64,000 nucleotides of DNA, taken from the NCBI GenBank assembly GCA_035553515.1, contig DATNDG010000181.1:1-64000 (forward strand), given 5' to 3'. Positions 55,166 to 63,549 of the stretch are shown here, piece after piece (within the stretch, counting starts at the first letter, position 1; each line of letters opens with the position of its first letter). Below the pieces are notes generated by a model. It saw only the letters and a list, made by a program, of their open reading frames with translations. It had not been told where the DNA came from and ran no database searches. The position numbers and the translations under genes are program-made. This stretch comes from DAHUYF01 sp035553515 (GTDB taxonomy: Bacteria; Pseudomonadota; Alphaproteobacteria; ATCC43930; CGMCC-115725).

Positions 55166-56038
55166 CTATCCTCGCCTGGGCTCGGCCAGCGTGCCGTAGA
55201 GCGCGAGCAGCGCCGTATGCGGCGGCCGGTCGGTGCGATGCATACCGAAGCTCCAGCCGGTGGCGCGGGCGATCGCGGCGAGCCCTTCCCGATGCGTCGC
55301 GAGCTTCCGCGTGTAGGCCTCGCGCACCGTCTCGACGCGGCTGATCACCAGCGGCGCTTCGCGTTCGAGCCCCTCGAAGCGCACGCGGCCGGCGAAAGGC
55401 AGCGTCTCCTCGGCCGGGTCGAGCACCTGCAATAGATGCCCGCGCAGTCCCGAAGCGGCAAAGCGACCGACCAGCGCGTGGATCTCGTCGAGCGGCGCCA
55501 GCAGGTCACTGATCATCACCGCTTGGCCGTGGCGCGGCAACGGCTCGAAGCGCGGAAGTCCCGCTGGCTCGCCCGGTCGTCCCAGCGTCAGCGCGAGCCG
55601 GCTCAGTACCGCGCGGCCGGTCGATGGTGGCAGGCCGGACCCGAGCAGCGCGACACGCTCGCCGCCGCGGATGAGCAGCGCCGCAAGCGCGAGCAGCAGC
55701 AGATCGGCGCGATTGCGCTTCGTCGGCAGCTCCGCTCGCGAGGTATAGTCCATCGAGGGCGAGGCGTCGCGCCACAGCCATACGCTTTGGGCAGCCTCCC
55801 ATTCCGTCTCGCGGATGTAGAGCCGCATCGATTTCGCGCTCTCGCGCCAGTCGATGCGCGGTACCGGATCGCCCGGCTGGTATTGGCGGAATTGCCAGAA
55901 CGTCTCGCCAGTGCCGACGCGCCGCCTGCCGTGCACGCCCTGCGCCACGGTGGTCGCGACACGCTCGGCCTCGACCAGCAGCGGCGGCAGCGTCGCCGCG
56001 AGCTGTTCGGCGCGGTGCTGGAGCGCCGCTTCCGCCAT
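55166..56038 (-). CDS. DUF58 domain-containing protein
   Basis: 290-aa cytosolic protein that usually pairs with MoxR. The core DUF58 segment is FRQYQPGDPVPRIDWRESAK and VWLWRDASPSMDY (VWA-like D-x-S-x-S), after which ADLLLLALAALLIRGGERVALL follows. It probably acts as an adaptor between the MoxR ATPase and the membrane proteins downstream. Its start overlaps the moxR stop by 1 bp. Confidence 0.92.
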   Translation of the reverse strand: MAEAALQHRAEQLAATLPPLLVEAERVATTVAQGVHGRRRVGTGETFWQFRQYQPGDPVPRIDWRESAKSMRLYIRETEWEAAQSVWLWRDASPSMDYTSRAELPTKRNRADLLLLALAALLIRGGERVALLGSGLPPSTGRAVLSRLALTLGRPGEPAGLPRFEPLPRHGQAVMISDLLAPLDEIHALVGRFAASGLRGHLLQVLDPAEETLPFAGRVRFEGLEREAPLVISRVETVREAYTRKLATHREGLAAIARATGWSFGMHRTDRPPHTALLALYGTLAEPRRG

Positions 56039-57051
56039 CAGCGCAATGGCGCCATCAGGCGGTCGATGATGGCGGCCATGGTGACGCCGTCGGCGCGGGC
56101 CACGAAATTGAGCGCCATGCGATGGCGCAGCACGGGCGGCGCGAGCGCCACCACATCATCGACCGACGGCGCGAGCCTGCCGTCGAGCAGCGCGCGGGCG
56201 CGGCAGGCGAGCATCAGCGCCTGGCTCGCGCGAGGGCCCGGGCCCCAGGCGATGTGCTGGCGCGCCTCGGCGATCTCGCTCTCCTCCGGGCGTCCCGAGC
56301 GCACCAGCGCGAGGATCGCCTCGACCACGCTTTCGCCCACCGGCACGCGGCGCACCAGGCGTTGCGCCGCGAGCAGCTCGCCGGCCGAAAGCGCCGCGCC
56401 CACCTGTTCCTCGGCAACGCCGGTGGTGGCGACCAGCATCTGCCGTTCGGAGGCCAGATCGGGATAACCCACATCGATCTGCAGCAGGAAGCGGTCGAGC
56501 TGCGCCTCCGGCAGCGGATATGTCCCTTCCTGCTCCAGCGGGTTCTGTGTCGCCAGCACGTGGAAGGGGCGGGGTAGCGGATGATACTGGCCCGCGACCG
56601 AGACGCGGCCCTCCTGCATCGCCTGCAGCAGCGCCGATTGCGTGCGCGGGCTGGCCCGGTTGATCTCGTCTGCCATAAGGAGCTGGCAGAACACCGGCCC
56701 CGGGATGAAACGGAAGGAGCGGCGGCCGCTCTCGCTCTCCTCCAGTACCTCCGATCCCAGAATGTCCGCCGGCATCAGGTCGGGCGTGCACTGGATGCGC
56801 TTGTCCTCGAGCCCGAGCACCGTGCCCAGCGTCTCGACGAGCCGCGTCTTCGCCAAGCCCGGCACGCCGATCAGCAGCGCGTGCCCGCCCGCGAGCAGCG
56901 TGATCAACGCTTGATCGACCACCTCGCGCTGGCCGAAGATGACGCGGCCGATCCTCTCCCGCACCTGCGCCAAGCGTTGACCCAGAGCGTCGATCTCGGC
57001 GACGAGGTCGGCGGGGCCGCCGGTCTGCGCCAGGTTTTCAGTGACACTCAC
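56038..57051 (-). CDS. MoxR family AAA ATPase
   Basis: 337-aa AAA+ ATPase of the MoxR chaperone family. Walker A is GVPGLAKTRLVETL; the MoxR signature RIQCTPDLMPADILGSEV, Walker B-like LLMADEINRASPRTQSALL and sensor LATQNPLEQEGTYPLPEAQ all fit. GTG start 57051 with AGAGGAG 8 nt upstream. First gene of the cassette; the divergent DUF1285 gene is only 35 bp away. Confidence 0.95.
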   Translation of the reverse strand: MSVTENLAQTGGPADLVAEIDALGQRLAQVRERIGRVIFGQREVVDQALITLLAGGHALLIGVPGLAKTRLVETLGTVLGLEDKRIQCTPDLMPADILGSEVLEESESGRRSFRFIPGPVFCQLLMADEINRASPRTQSALLQAMQEGRVSVAGQYHPLPRPFHVLATQNPLEQEGTYPLPEAQLDRFLLQIDVGYPDLASERQMLVATTGVAEEQVGAALSAGELLAAQRLVRRVPVGESVVEAILALVRSGRPEESEIAEARQHIAWGPGPRASQALMLACRARALLDGRLAPSVDDVVALAPPVLRHRMALNFVARADGVTMAAIIDRLMAPLR

Positions 57052-57086
57052 GAGCGCGGCTCCTCTTGCTACATATAGGGGTGATC

Positions 57087-57668
57087 ATGACGGATAAGGC
57101 GGCCCCTTCAAAGTCTCTCGACGATCTCGCCGGCCGGCTCGTTTCGCCTAGCGGAGAGCCCGCCGCGGCGCCCGGGCGTGTTCTCGTCGATTGCGGTCAT
57201 TTCGATATCACCGTCGCGCGCGACGGAACTTGGTATTATCGCGGATCTCCCATTCGCCGCCTGCCGCTCGTCCGCTTGTTCAGCACCGTGCTCAGGCGCG
57301 AGGCCGATGGCGGCTTCTGGCTGCAAACGCCGGCGGAGCGGGGTCGGATCACTGTTGAGGACGCGCCCTTTGTCGCTGTCGAACTGACGCGGCGAGGCGA
57401 GGGCCCGCAGCAGGAGCTGATCTTCCGCACCAATATTGACGATACTGTGGCGGCCGATCGCGAGCATCCGTTACGTGTCGTCAACGATCTCGCCACCGGC
57501 GAGCCCAGCCCCTACATTCTCGTGCGAGACGGTCTGGAAGCCCGGATCAACCGGCCGGTATTCTACGAGCTGGTGGAGCTGGGGCGAGAGGAGCGGGTCG
57601 GCGACGCGACCCTGTTCGGTGTATGGAGCAAGGGAACCTTCTTTCCGCTGGGTCGCCTGGAAGCCTGA
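57087..57668 (+). CDS. DUF1285 domain-containing protein
   Basis: 193-aa cytosolic protein with the DUF1285 fold: CGHFDITVARDGTWYYRGSP-like strand pair, LVRLFSTVLRREADGGFWL and RVVNDLATGEPSPYILV. Some solved DUF1285 structures suggest small-ligand binding; the role is unsettled. ATG 57087 is chosen over an in-frame start at 57066 that reaches into the divergent promoter. Divergent from moxR and overlapping the Nudix gene. Confidence 0.92.
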   Translation: MTDKAAPSKSLDDLAGRLVSPSGEPAAAPGRVLVDCGHFDITVARDGTWYYRGSPIRRLPLVRLFSTVLRREADGGFWLQTPAERGRITVEDAPFVAVELTRRGEGPQQELIFRTNIDDTVAADREHPLRVVNDLATGEPSPYILVRDGLEARINRPVFYELVELGREERVGDATLFGVWSKGTFFPLGRLEA

Positions 57669-58288
57669 CGCCCGACGAGGTGCGCCGCCGGCTCGCGCAT
57701 TCGGTGTCCGGCTGGCGCTCGAGCGATCCCGCGACGCTGGCAGCGGTCCGCGGCGATCATTCGCTGGTGCCCGGCGGCACACCCCCGGCGGTGCCGCTGA
57801 CCTCAGCGGCCGTCCTGGTGCCGCTGGTCATGCGCCCGGAAGGGCTCACCGTGCTGCTGACCCAGCGGACGCAGCACCTCGCCGCCCATGGCGGGCAGAT
57901 CTCGTTTCCCGGCGGCAAGCAGGAGCCCGAAGACGCGGATTCCGTCGCCGCCGCGCTGCGCGAGACCGAAGAGGAGGTCGGGCTGCCGCGCGATCATGTC
58001 GAGGTGATCGGCCGGCTCGACACCTATGTCACCAGTACCGGCTTCGAGGTGACGCCGGTGGTGGGGCTGGTGCGCGCGCCCTATCCGTCGCGTCCCGACC
58101 CGGTCGAGGTCGCCGAGATCTTCGAGGTGCCGCTCGCCTTTATCGTCGATCCCGTCAATCACCGGCGCGACAGCCGCGAGTTCAAAGGGAGGCAACGCGT
58201 CTTCTATGTGCTGCCCTATCAGCAGCGCTATATCTGGGGTGCAACGGCAGGCATGCTGGTCAATCTCGCGCAAGTGCTGACCGGCTGA
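57623..58288 (+). CDS. CoA pyrophosphatase (Nudix hydrolase)
   Basis: 221-aa Nudix hydrolase of the NudL/PCD1 (UPF0035) type that cleaves CoA and its derivatives. The CoA motif LTQRTQHLAAHGGQISFPGG precedes the Nudix box GGKQEPEDADSVAAALRE and TEEEVGL. The ATG at 57623 overlaps the DUF1285 gene by 46 bp; the conserved region begins only near residue 15, so a later start (a CTG after the DUF1285 stop) is conceivable. Confidence 0.9.
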   Translation: MEQGNLLSAGSPGSLTPDEVRRRLAHSVSGWRSSDPATLAAVRGDHSLVPGGTPPAVPLTSAAVLVPLVMRPEGLTVLLTQRTQHLAAHGGQISFPGGKQEPEDADSVAAALRETEEEVGLPRDHVEVIGRLDTYVTSTGFEVTPVVGLVRAPYPSRPDPVEVAEIFEVPLAFIVDPVNHRRDSREFKGRQRVFYVLPYQQRYIWGATAGMLVNLAQVLTG

Positions 58289-58292
58289 GCTG

Positions 58293-58580
58293 ATGCTGCG
58301 CATCCTTCTCACCATCGTCCTGCCGCTGCTGCTGCCGACCGCGCTCTACCTGCTGTGGATCGCTGCGGCGCGGCATCTCAGGCCAGCTGATGCGGGGCCG
58401 TCGCGGACGCTGCCTTGGCCCTGGCTCGCCGCGGCGGGTGTCGTGCTGGCGGTGATGGTGATCTACCTCATTGGCGTACAGATCGGCGGCTCCGCCCAAG
58501 GTGTTTATGTGCCGCCGCGCTGGGAAGGCGGTAAGATCGTCCCTGGTCATATCGAGCCGGCGCCACCCGATGCCGGCTAA
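58293..58580 (+). CDS. DUF6111 family small membrane protein
   Basis: 95-aa protein with two helices (about 3-23 and 46-66) and a Pro-rich C-terminus (VYVPPRWEGGKIVPGH). This matches DUF6111, found between a Nudix gene and the CCA-adding enzyme in many alphaproteobacteria. Function unknown. It follows the Nudix gene by 4 bp and overlaps the next gene by 11 bp. Confidence 0.85.
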   Translation: MLRILLTIVLPLLLPTALYLLWIAAARHLRPADAGPSRTLPWPWLAAAGVVLAVMVIYLIGVQIGGSAQGVYVPPRWEGGKIVPGHIEPAPPDAG

Positions 58581-59781
58581 TGACGCCGAAGCGCCGGCCT
58601 GGCGCATCGTCCCGCAACCTTGGATGGAGGAGCCGCCGGTACGTGCCGTGCTGACGGCACTGGGCGGCGCCGGGCGCTTCGTCGGCGGCTGCGTGCGCGA
58701 TGCGCTGCTCGGCCGCGTCATCGGCGACATCGATCTCGCGACGCCGCTACCGCCGGGCGAGGTGATGCGCAGGCTCGCGGCGGCGGCGATCAAGGCGGTC
58801 CCGACCGGGCTCGCCCACGGCACGGTGACTGCCGTGGTGCCGCCGCGCCGGCTCGAGATCACCACCTTGCGCCGCGACGTCGAGACCTTCGGCCGGCATG
58901 CGCGCGTCGCCTTCACCGTCGATTGGGCGGAAGATGCGATGCGTCGCGATTTCACGATGAACGCGCTCTTCCTCGACGCAGAGGGGAACGTGTTCGATCC
59001 CGTTCATGGTCTGTCGGATCTGCAAGCGGGGCGCGTGCGCTTCGTCGGCGACGCCGCGACCCGCATCCGCGAGGATGTGCTGCGCATCCTGCGCTTCTAT
59101 CGCTTCCAGGCGCGTTACGGTCGCGGCGAGGCAGATAGAGCCGCACGCGATGCGTGCCGCGCACTCGCGTCGCTGCTGCCCAACCTCTCGGGCGAGCGCG
59201 TCGCTGGCGAGTTCCTGAAGCTGCTGGTGGCCGCCGACCCGGTGCCGACGCTGCGGCTGATGCAGCAGGACGGCGTGCTTGGTGTGCTGCTGCCCCAAGC
59301 CCGCCGGCTCGAGCGGCTGGAAGGACTGATCCGCTTGGAAGAAGCGCCCGATGCGATCCGTCGGCTTGCGGCGTTGCTTGCGGGCGATGCGGCGTCGGCT
59401 GCCGAGCGGCTCAAGCTCTCCGCCGCCGACCGCGACCGGCTGCTGGCGCTGGAAGCGGCGCCGCCGCTCGACCTCGCCACCGACGACCGCACCCAGCGGC
59501 GTCTCGCTTGGCGGTTCGGCGCCGAGCTCTATTGCGATGCGGTGCTGCTGATCGCCGCGGAAGGGGGCGATGCGGCACGCGTCCGCCATCTGCTCGCGCT
59601 CGCCGAAGCATGCCGCACGCTGCGCTTTCCCTTGCAGGGCCGCGACGTGACGGCACTTGGCCTTCCCGCCGGCCCCGAAATCGGCCGGCTGCTTAAGGAA
59701 GTCGAGGAGTGGTGGATCGCCGGCGATTTCCAAGCCGATCGTCGCGCGGCGCTGGTCGAGCTGAAGCGGCGCGCAGGCTGA
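58570..59781 (+). CDS. CCA tRNA nucleotidyltransferase
   Basis: 403-aa polymerase-beta-superfamily enzyme adding or repairing the 3' CCA of tRNAs. Nucleotidyltransferase motif: FVGGCVRDALLGRVIGDIDL with the catalytic Asp pair, then TRRDFTMNALFLD-like RRDFTMNALFLD, and RIREDVLRILRFYRFQARYG. The C-terminal helical domain is present. ATG 58570 is favoured; the in-frame extension to 58471 is inside DUF6111. Confidence 0.94.
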   Translation: MPANDAEAPAWRIVPQPWMEEPPVRAVLTALGGAGRFVGGCVRDALLGRVIGDIDLATPLPPGEVMRRLAAAAIKAVPTGLAHGTVTAVVPPRRLEITTLRRDVETFGRHARVAFTVDWAEDAMRRDFTMNALFLDAEGNVFDPVHGLSDLQAGRVRFVGDAATRIREDVLRILRFYRFQARYGRGEADRAARDACRALASLLPNLSGERVAGEFLKLLVAADPVPTLRLMQQDGVLGVLLPQARRLERLEGLIRLEEAPDAIRRLAALLAGDAASAAERLKLSAADRDRLLALEAAPPLDLATDDRTQRRLAWRFGAELYCDAVLLIAAEGGDAARVRHLLALAEACRTLRFPLQGRDVTALGLPAGPEIGRLLKEVEEWWIAGDFQADRRAALVELKRRAG

Positions 59782-59884
59782 GCCGGCGACGCGCGGCGAA
59801 CGCTTGTCGAATATCCGCCGTTTATCGTGGTAGGTTCGCCGCAAATCGCGAAATTGCGTGTTTGGCACGAAGGAGGTCTTGCGG

Positions 59885-60163
59885 ATGAAGGACGATGATC
59901 GGGTGAAGCGCGCTGTTGGCCGCCGGGCGATGCTGCGCCGCGCGGCGCTTGTCGCTGCGGCCGCGCCGTTGCTCGGGCTTGGCGCCAAAGAGAGTTTCGC
60001 CGACGAGAAGATGTCGCAGAAGGACGCCGAGTATCAGCCGACGCCCAAGGGCGCGCAGTCCTGCGCTACCTGCCTGCAGTTCACACCGCCATCCTCCTGC
60101 AAGCTGGTCAAGGGCAAGATCAGCCCGCAGGGCTGGTGTAGCTTCTGGGGTCCAAAGCAGTAG
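59885..60163 (+). CDS. High-potential iron-sulfur protein (HiPIP)
   Basis: 92-aa precursor of a small [4Fe-4S] electron carrier. Residues 1-40 are a Tat-type signal (GRRAMLRRAALVAAAAPLLG); RR-A-M-L matches the twin-arginine motif apart from Met at the Phe position. The mature domain has the cluster ligands C60-x2-C63-x8-C72-x12-C85. It probably shuttles electrons in the periplasm to an oxidase or reaction centre. GAAGGAGG lies 9 nt upstream of the ATG. No redox partner is adjacent. Confidence 0.95.
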   Translation: MKDDDRVKRAVGRRAMLRRAALVAAAAPLLGLGAKESFADEKMSQKDAEYQPTPKGAQSCATCLQFTPPSSCKLVKGKISPQGWCSFWGPKQ

Positions 60164-60180
60164 CCTCGCGGACGGCGCTC

Positions 60181-61029
60181 ATGCCCATCGCCTCGCTGCT
60201 GCGGCAGGAGCTGCTCGCCGCCATCGACTACCGCTGCACCGCCAAGCCGCATGACCCGCTTTTCGTCGAGTGCCATGGGGGCTACTCGCTCTCCTATGTG
60301 CGCAAGGGCAGCTTCGGTTGCCGCAGCCGAGGTCGCTCCTTCGAGCTGGTCGCCGGTTCCCTCCTGATCGGCTATCCGGGCGACGAGTACACCTGCAGCC
60401 ACGACCACGTCGTGGGCGACGAATGCCTCTCCTTCCAGCTCGCGCCGGCGCTGGTCGAGGCGCTCGGCGGCGCCGATGCGGCGTGGCGCGCCGTTGCGCT
60501 GCCGCCCCTGCCGGAGCTGATGGTGTGGGGCGAGCTGGCGCAGGGGGCGGCCTCGGGCGAAAGCGATATCGGCCTCGACGAAGCCGGCATCGCGCTCGCG
60601 CTGCGCTTCGTGGCGCTTTCCGCATCGCGCGAGCGGCGAGCGGCGGCGCCTGCCGCGCGCGACCGCCGTCGTGCCGTCGAGGCGGCGCTCTGGATCGATG
60701 CCCATGCCGCAGAGCCGCTCGATCTTGCGCGCAGCGCCGCTGAGGCGGGGCTCAGCCCTTTCCACTTTTTGCGCCTCTTCCACGCCGTGATCGGCATCAC
60801 GCCGCATCAATATCTGGTCCGCTCGCGGCTCCGTCGCGCGGCGCGGCTGCTGGCTGCGCCGCAGAAGTCGATCACCGACATCGCCTTCGAGGTCGGCTTC
60901 GGCGATCTCTCGAACTTCGTGCGCAGCTTCCACCGCGCCTCCGGTCTTTCGCCGCGCCGCTTCCGCCAGGCCTCGCGCGGCGACCGGCAGCTCGTCGAGG
61001 CGCGGCTCGCCGCTCACTCGCGCCGCTGA
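60181..61029 (+). CDS. AraC-family transcriptional regulator
   Basis: 282-aa regulator. An N-terminal cupin-like sensor domain (about 10-160), then the two-helix-turn-helix AraC domain (about 175-275): LDLARSAAEAGLSPFHFLRLF and SITDIAFEVGFGDLSNFVRSF with RRFRQ. Its effector and targets are unknown. It starts 17 bp after the HiPIP stop and is convergent with the luciferase-like gene. Confidence 0.93.
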   Translation: MPIASLLRQELLAAIDYRCTAKPHDPLFVECHGGYSLSYVRKGSFGCRSRGRSFELVAGSLLIGYPGDEYTCSHDHVVGDECLSFQLAPALVEALGGADAAWRAVALPPLPELMVWGELAQGAASGESDIGLDEAGIALALRFVALSASRERRAAAPAARDRRRAVEAALWIDAHAAEPLDLARSAAEAGLSPFHFLRLFHAVIGITPHQYLVRSRLRRAARLLAAPQKSITDIAFEVGFGDLSNFVRSFHRASGLSPRRFRQASRGDRQLVEARLAAHSRR

Positions 61030-61035
61030 AGCGCC

Positions 61036-62112
61036 TCAGGCCGGCGCGGCCGTCTCGACGCCGATGCGCTCGAGCGGCCCCACCGCCTTTTCCAGCAGCG
61101 GCCGCACTTCGGCGGCGAAGCGCTCGATCGAGGCAAGCGCAAGATTGAGCGTCGAATCGCCGGCCTGGAATTGCAGCAGGTAGTGGCAGGGCTGGGCGCG
61201 CCGGACCTCCTCGGCCATGCGCTCGGCAATGAGCTCGGCGCTACCCACCAGCATGTGCCGCGCCATTTCGTCGAGGCTCATCTCGCCTTCCCAGGGCTTC
61301 TCCAACAGCATGCCGCCCGCTATCGCCTGCTGGCGATGGCGCAGGCTCTGCGACAGGCGAATTTGGTGGCGGACATTCTCGAGGAAGTCGCGCGCGACGG
61401 CGCGGTCCTCGGTGACACAGACATGGCGCAGCACGGCGAAGCGCAACCGGGCCGGATCTTGGCCTTCCTGGCGATAGATCTCCTCGTAACGCCGGCGCGC
61501 GGCCGCCAGCATCTCGGCGGTGAAATGGCGCGGCGTCACCATGACCGCATAGCCCTTCGCCGCCGCCATGCGCTGCAGCCGCGGATTGTCGCCGGCCATC
61601 CAAATGTCCGGGACGCCGCGCAGACTCTGCGCCGCGATGTGCGTTTCCGGCAGGCTCAGTCGCGGGCTCTCATGGCGGAAGCTGACTTCGGTGAGCGCCT
61701 TCTCGAGCAGCGCTACGAAGTCGATCAGCTTGTCGGCCGAGTCCTCCAGCGATTCGCCGAAGCGCTCGAACTCGTAGGGCTGATAGCCGCTGCCGATGCC
61801 GAGCACGAGTCGGCCATGGGTGAGGGCATCGACCATGCCGATTTCGGAGGCGAGGCGGACCGGATGGTAAAGCGGCACCACCACCACGCCGCTGCCCAGC
61901 TTGATCCGCTTCGTCTCGCCGGCAAGCCGCGCCACCATCATCAGCGGTGAAGGGCAGACGCAGTAATTCGAGAAGTGATGCTCGGCGAACCAGGAGATGG
62001 CGAAGCCCGCCTGTTCGGCCGCCTTCACCTGCGCGACCGCTTCGTCATAGAGCCGCTCAGCCGGCGTCCCCGGCGTGCGATAGCTCATCAGGTTGAACTG
62101 CCCGAAATCCAT
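61036..62112 (-). CDS. Luciferase-like monooxygenase (LLM family)
   Basis: 358-aa TIM-barrel flavin-dependent oxidoreductase. N-terminal FGQFNLMSYRTPGTPAERLY, then FAEHHFSNYCVCPSPLMMVARLAGETK, VVVVPLYHPVRLASE and LVLGIGSGYQPYEFERFG are characteristic of LLM enzymes; it is not closely like the LLM at 44031. Substrate unknown. The ATG at 62112 lacks a clear ribosome site. It lies between the AraC regulator (convergent) and the MFS genes (same strand). Confidence 0.9.
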   Translation of the reverse strand: MDFGQFNLMSYRTPGTPAERLYDEAVAQVKAAEQAGFAISWFAEHHFSNYCVCPSPLMMVARLAGETKRIKLGSGVVVVPLYHPVRLASEIGMVDALTHGRLVLGIGSGYQPYEFERFGESLEDSADKLIDFVALLEKALTEVSFRHESPRLSLPETHIAAQSLRGVPDIWMAGDNPRLQRMAAAKGYAVMVTPRHFTAEMLAAARRRYEEIYRQEGQDPARLRFAVLRHVCVTEDRAVARDFLENVRHQIRLSQSLRHRQQAIAGGMLLEKPWEGEMSLDEMARHMLVGSAELIAERMAEEVRRAQPCHYLLQFQAGDSTLNLALASIERFAAEVRPLLEKAVGPLERIGVETAAPA

Positions 62113-62178
62113 GGCGACCCCGCTTTTCCGACCCCCGTCCGCAGTATCGGGCGGCAGGAAGCGCGGCTCAAGCGCTGC

Positions 62179-63549
62179 TCACCGGCGCAGTAGCAGTGCC
62201 GCCTCCGCCGCGGCCGCAAGCGCCGCCAGAGCGGCGGCGCCTGCGAGGGTGAGGCGGAAGCCGTCGAGGAAGGCGGGAAGGGCGGCGCTGCCCTCGGCAA
62301 GCGCGTGCGCCTCGAAGCGGGCGTAGGCGACGCTCAGCAGCGACGCACCGACGACGATGCCGATGGTGCGGGTCAGGAGGGCGAGGCTGCCGGCGACGCC
62401 GCGCGCGCTCTGCGCGATGCTGCCGGTGACCACCTCCATATAGGCGAACTGGAAAAGCCCGAGGCCGAGCCCTTGCAGCGCAAGGCCGAGGACGAGTCCG
62501 CCGAGCGCGCCGGCGTAGGCTGCGATGAGCGCGAGCCCCGCGGCGGTGAGGAGCGCGCCCAGCGTCGTGACGCTGCGCGCGCCGAGCCGCCGCACGAGCG
62601 CTACGCCCAAGGGCGAACCCGCCACCGTAGCGAAGCCCGAGATCGCCAGCACAGCGCCGGCCGCTGCGTCCGGCACCTTCGCCACCCGCGCGAGCTCGTA
62701 AGGCACCAGCAGCAGCACGGCGAAGCTCGCGAGGTTGACCAGCACGCTGCCGCCATTGACGAGCGCAAAGCCGCGTCGGCGGAATACCGAGAGATCGATG
62801 ATCGGATGGCGCGTCCGCCGTTCCTGCCGGATGAATCCGGCAAAGCAGGCGGCCGCACCCGCGGCGCAGAGCAGCGCCCAGGGATCGGCCGCCCGGCCGG
62901 CACCGAAGCGATGGATCGCCAGCAGCAGCGCGGCGAGCGCGAGCGCCAGCAGACCCGCGCCGGCGAAATCGAAGCGCTCGCCCGCGGCCTCGCCTCGCCT
63001 CGCCGGCGCGGCATCGCGGTAGAGCAGGAAGGCGGCGAGCGCCAGCGGCGCGCGGAACCAGAACACCGCAGGCCAGCCCCAGCGCGCGATGAGCACGCCG
63101 CCGAGCAGTGGGCCGAGCGCAATGCCGAGCGAGAACATCAGCGTATAGAGACCAAGCGCGCGGGCGCGCTCGCGCTCGTCATAGAGGGCGATGAGGAGCG
63201 CCGGTCCGCAGGCGAGCACCAAGGCCGAGCCGATGCCCTGCGCGAAGCGTGCGGCGAGCAGCAGCGCGTAGTTTGGCGACGCTGCACAGGCAATGAGCGC
63301 CGCCGCGCTCCAGACGAGGCCGGCGCGGAAAATGGTGCCATGCCCGGCGAGATCGCCGATTCGCCCCATCGCCAGCAGCAGCGCGGCATAGGTGAGCGTA
63401 TAGGCAACTACCAGCCACTGGATCTCCGCCAGCGGCAGGGCGAAGGCGCTAGTGATCGGTGGGAAGGCGATGTTGACCGCGGTGTCGAGCGGCACGATGG
63501 CGGTGCCGAGCCCGATCAGCAGGACGCGCCCGCTTCGCCCGACGGTCAT
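62179..63549 (-). CDS. MFS transporter (DHA2-like)
   Basis: 456-aa major facilitator with about 14 hydrophobic helices. Motif A-like GRIGDLAGHGTIFRAGL in loop 2-3 and motif C-like SLGIALGPLLGGVL in helix 5 fit drug:H+ antiporters. ATG 63549 overlaps the preceding MFS gene stop (ATGA); the longer frame to 63630 is inside that gene. Substrate not determinable. Confidence 0.9.
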   Translation of the reverse strand: MTVGRSGRVLLIGLGTAIVPLDTAVNIAFPPITSAFALPLAEIQWLVVAYTLTYAALLLAMGRIGDLAGHGTIFRAGLVWSAAALIACAASPNYALLLAARFAQGIGSALVLACGPALLIALYDERERARALGLYTLMFSLGIALGPLLGGVLIARWGWPAVFWFRAPLALAAFLLYRDAAPARRGEAAGERFDFAGAGLLALALAALLLAIHRFGAGRAADPWALLCAAGAAACFAGFIRQERRTRHPIIDLSVFRRRGFALVNGGSVLVNLASFAVLLLVPYELARVAKVPDAAAGAVLAISGFATVAGSPLGVALVRRLGARSVTTLGALLTAAGLALIAAYAGALGGLVLGLALQGLGLGLFQFAYMEVVTGSIAQSARGVAGSLALLTRTIGIVVGASLLSVAYARFEAHALAEGSAALPAFLDGFRLTLAGAAALAALAAAAEAALLLRR

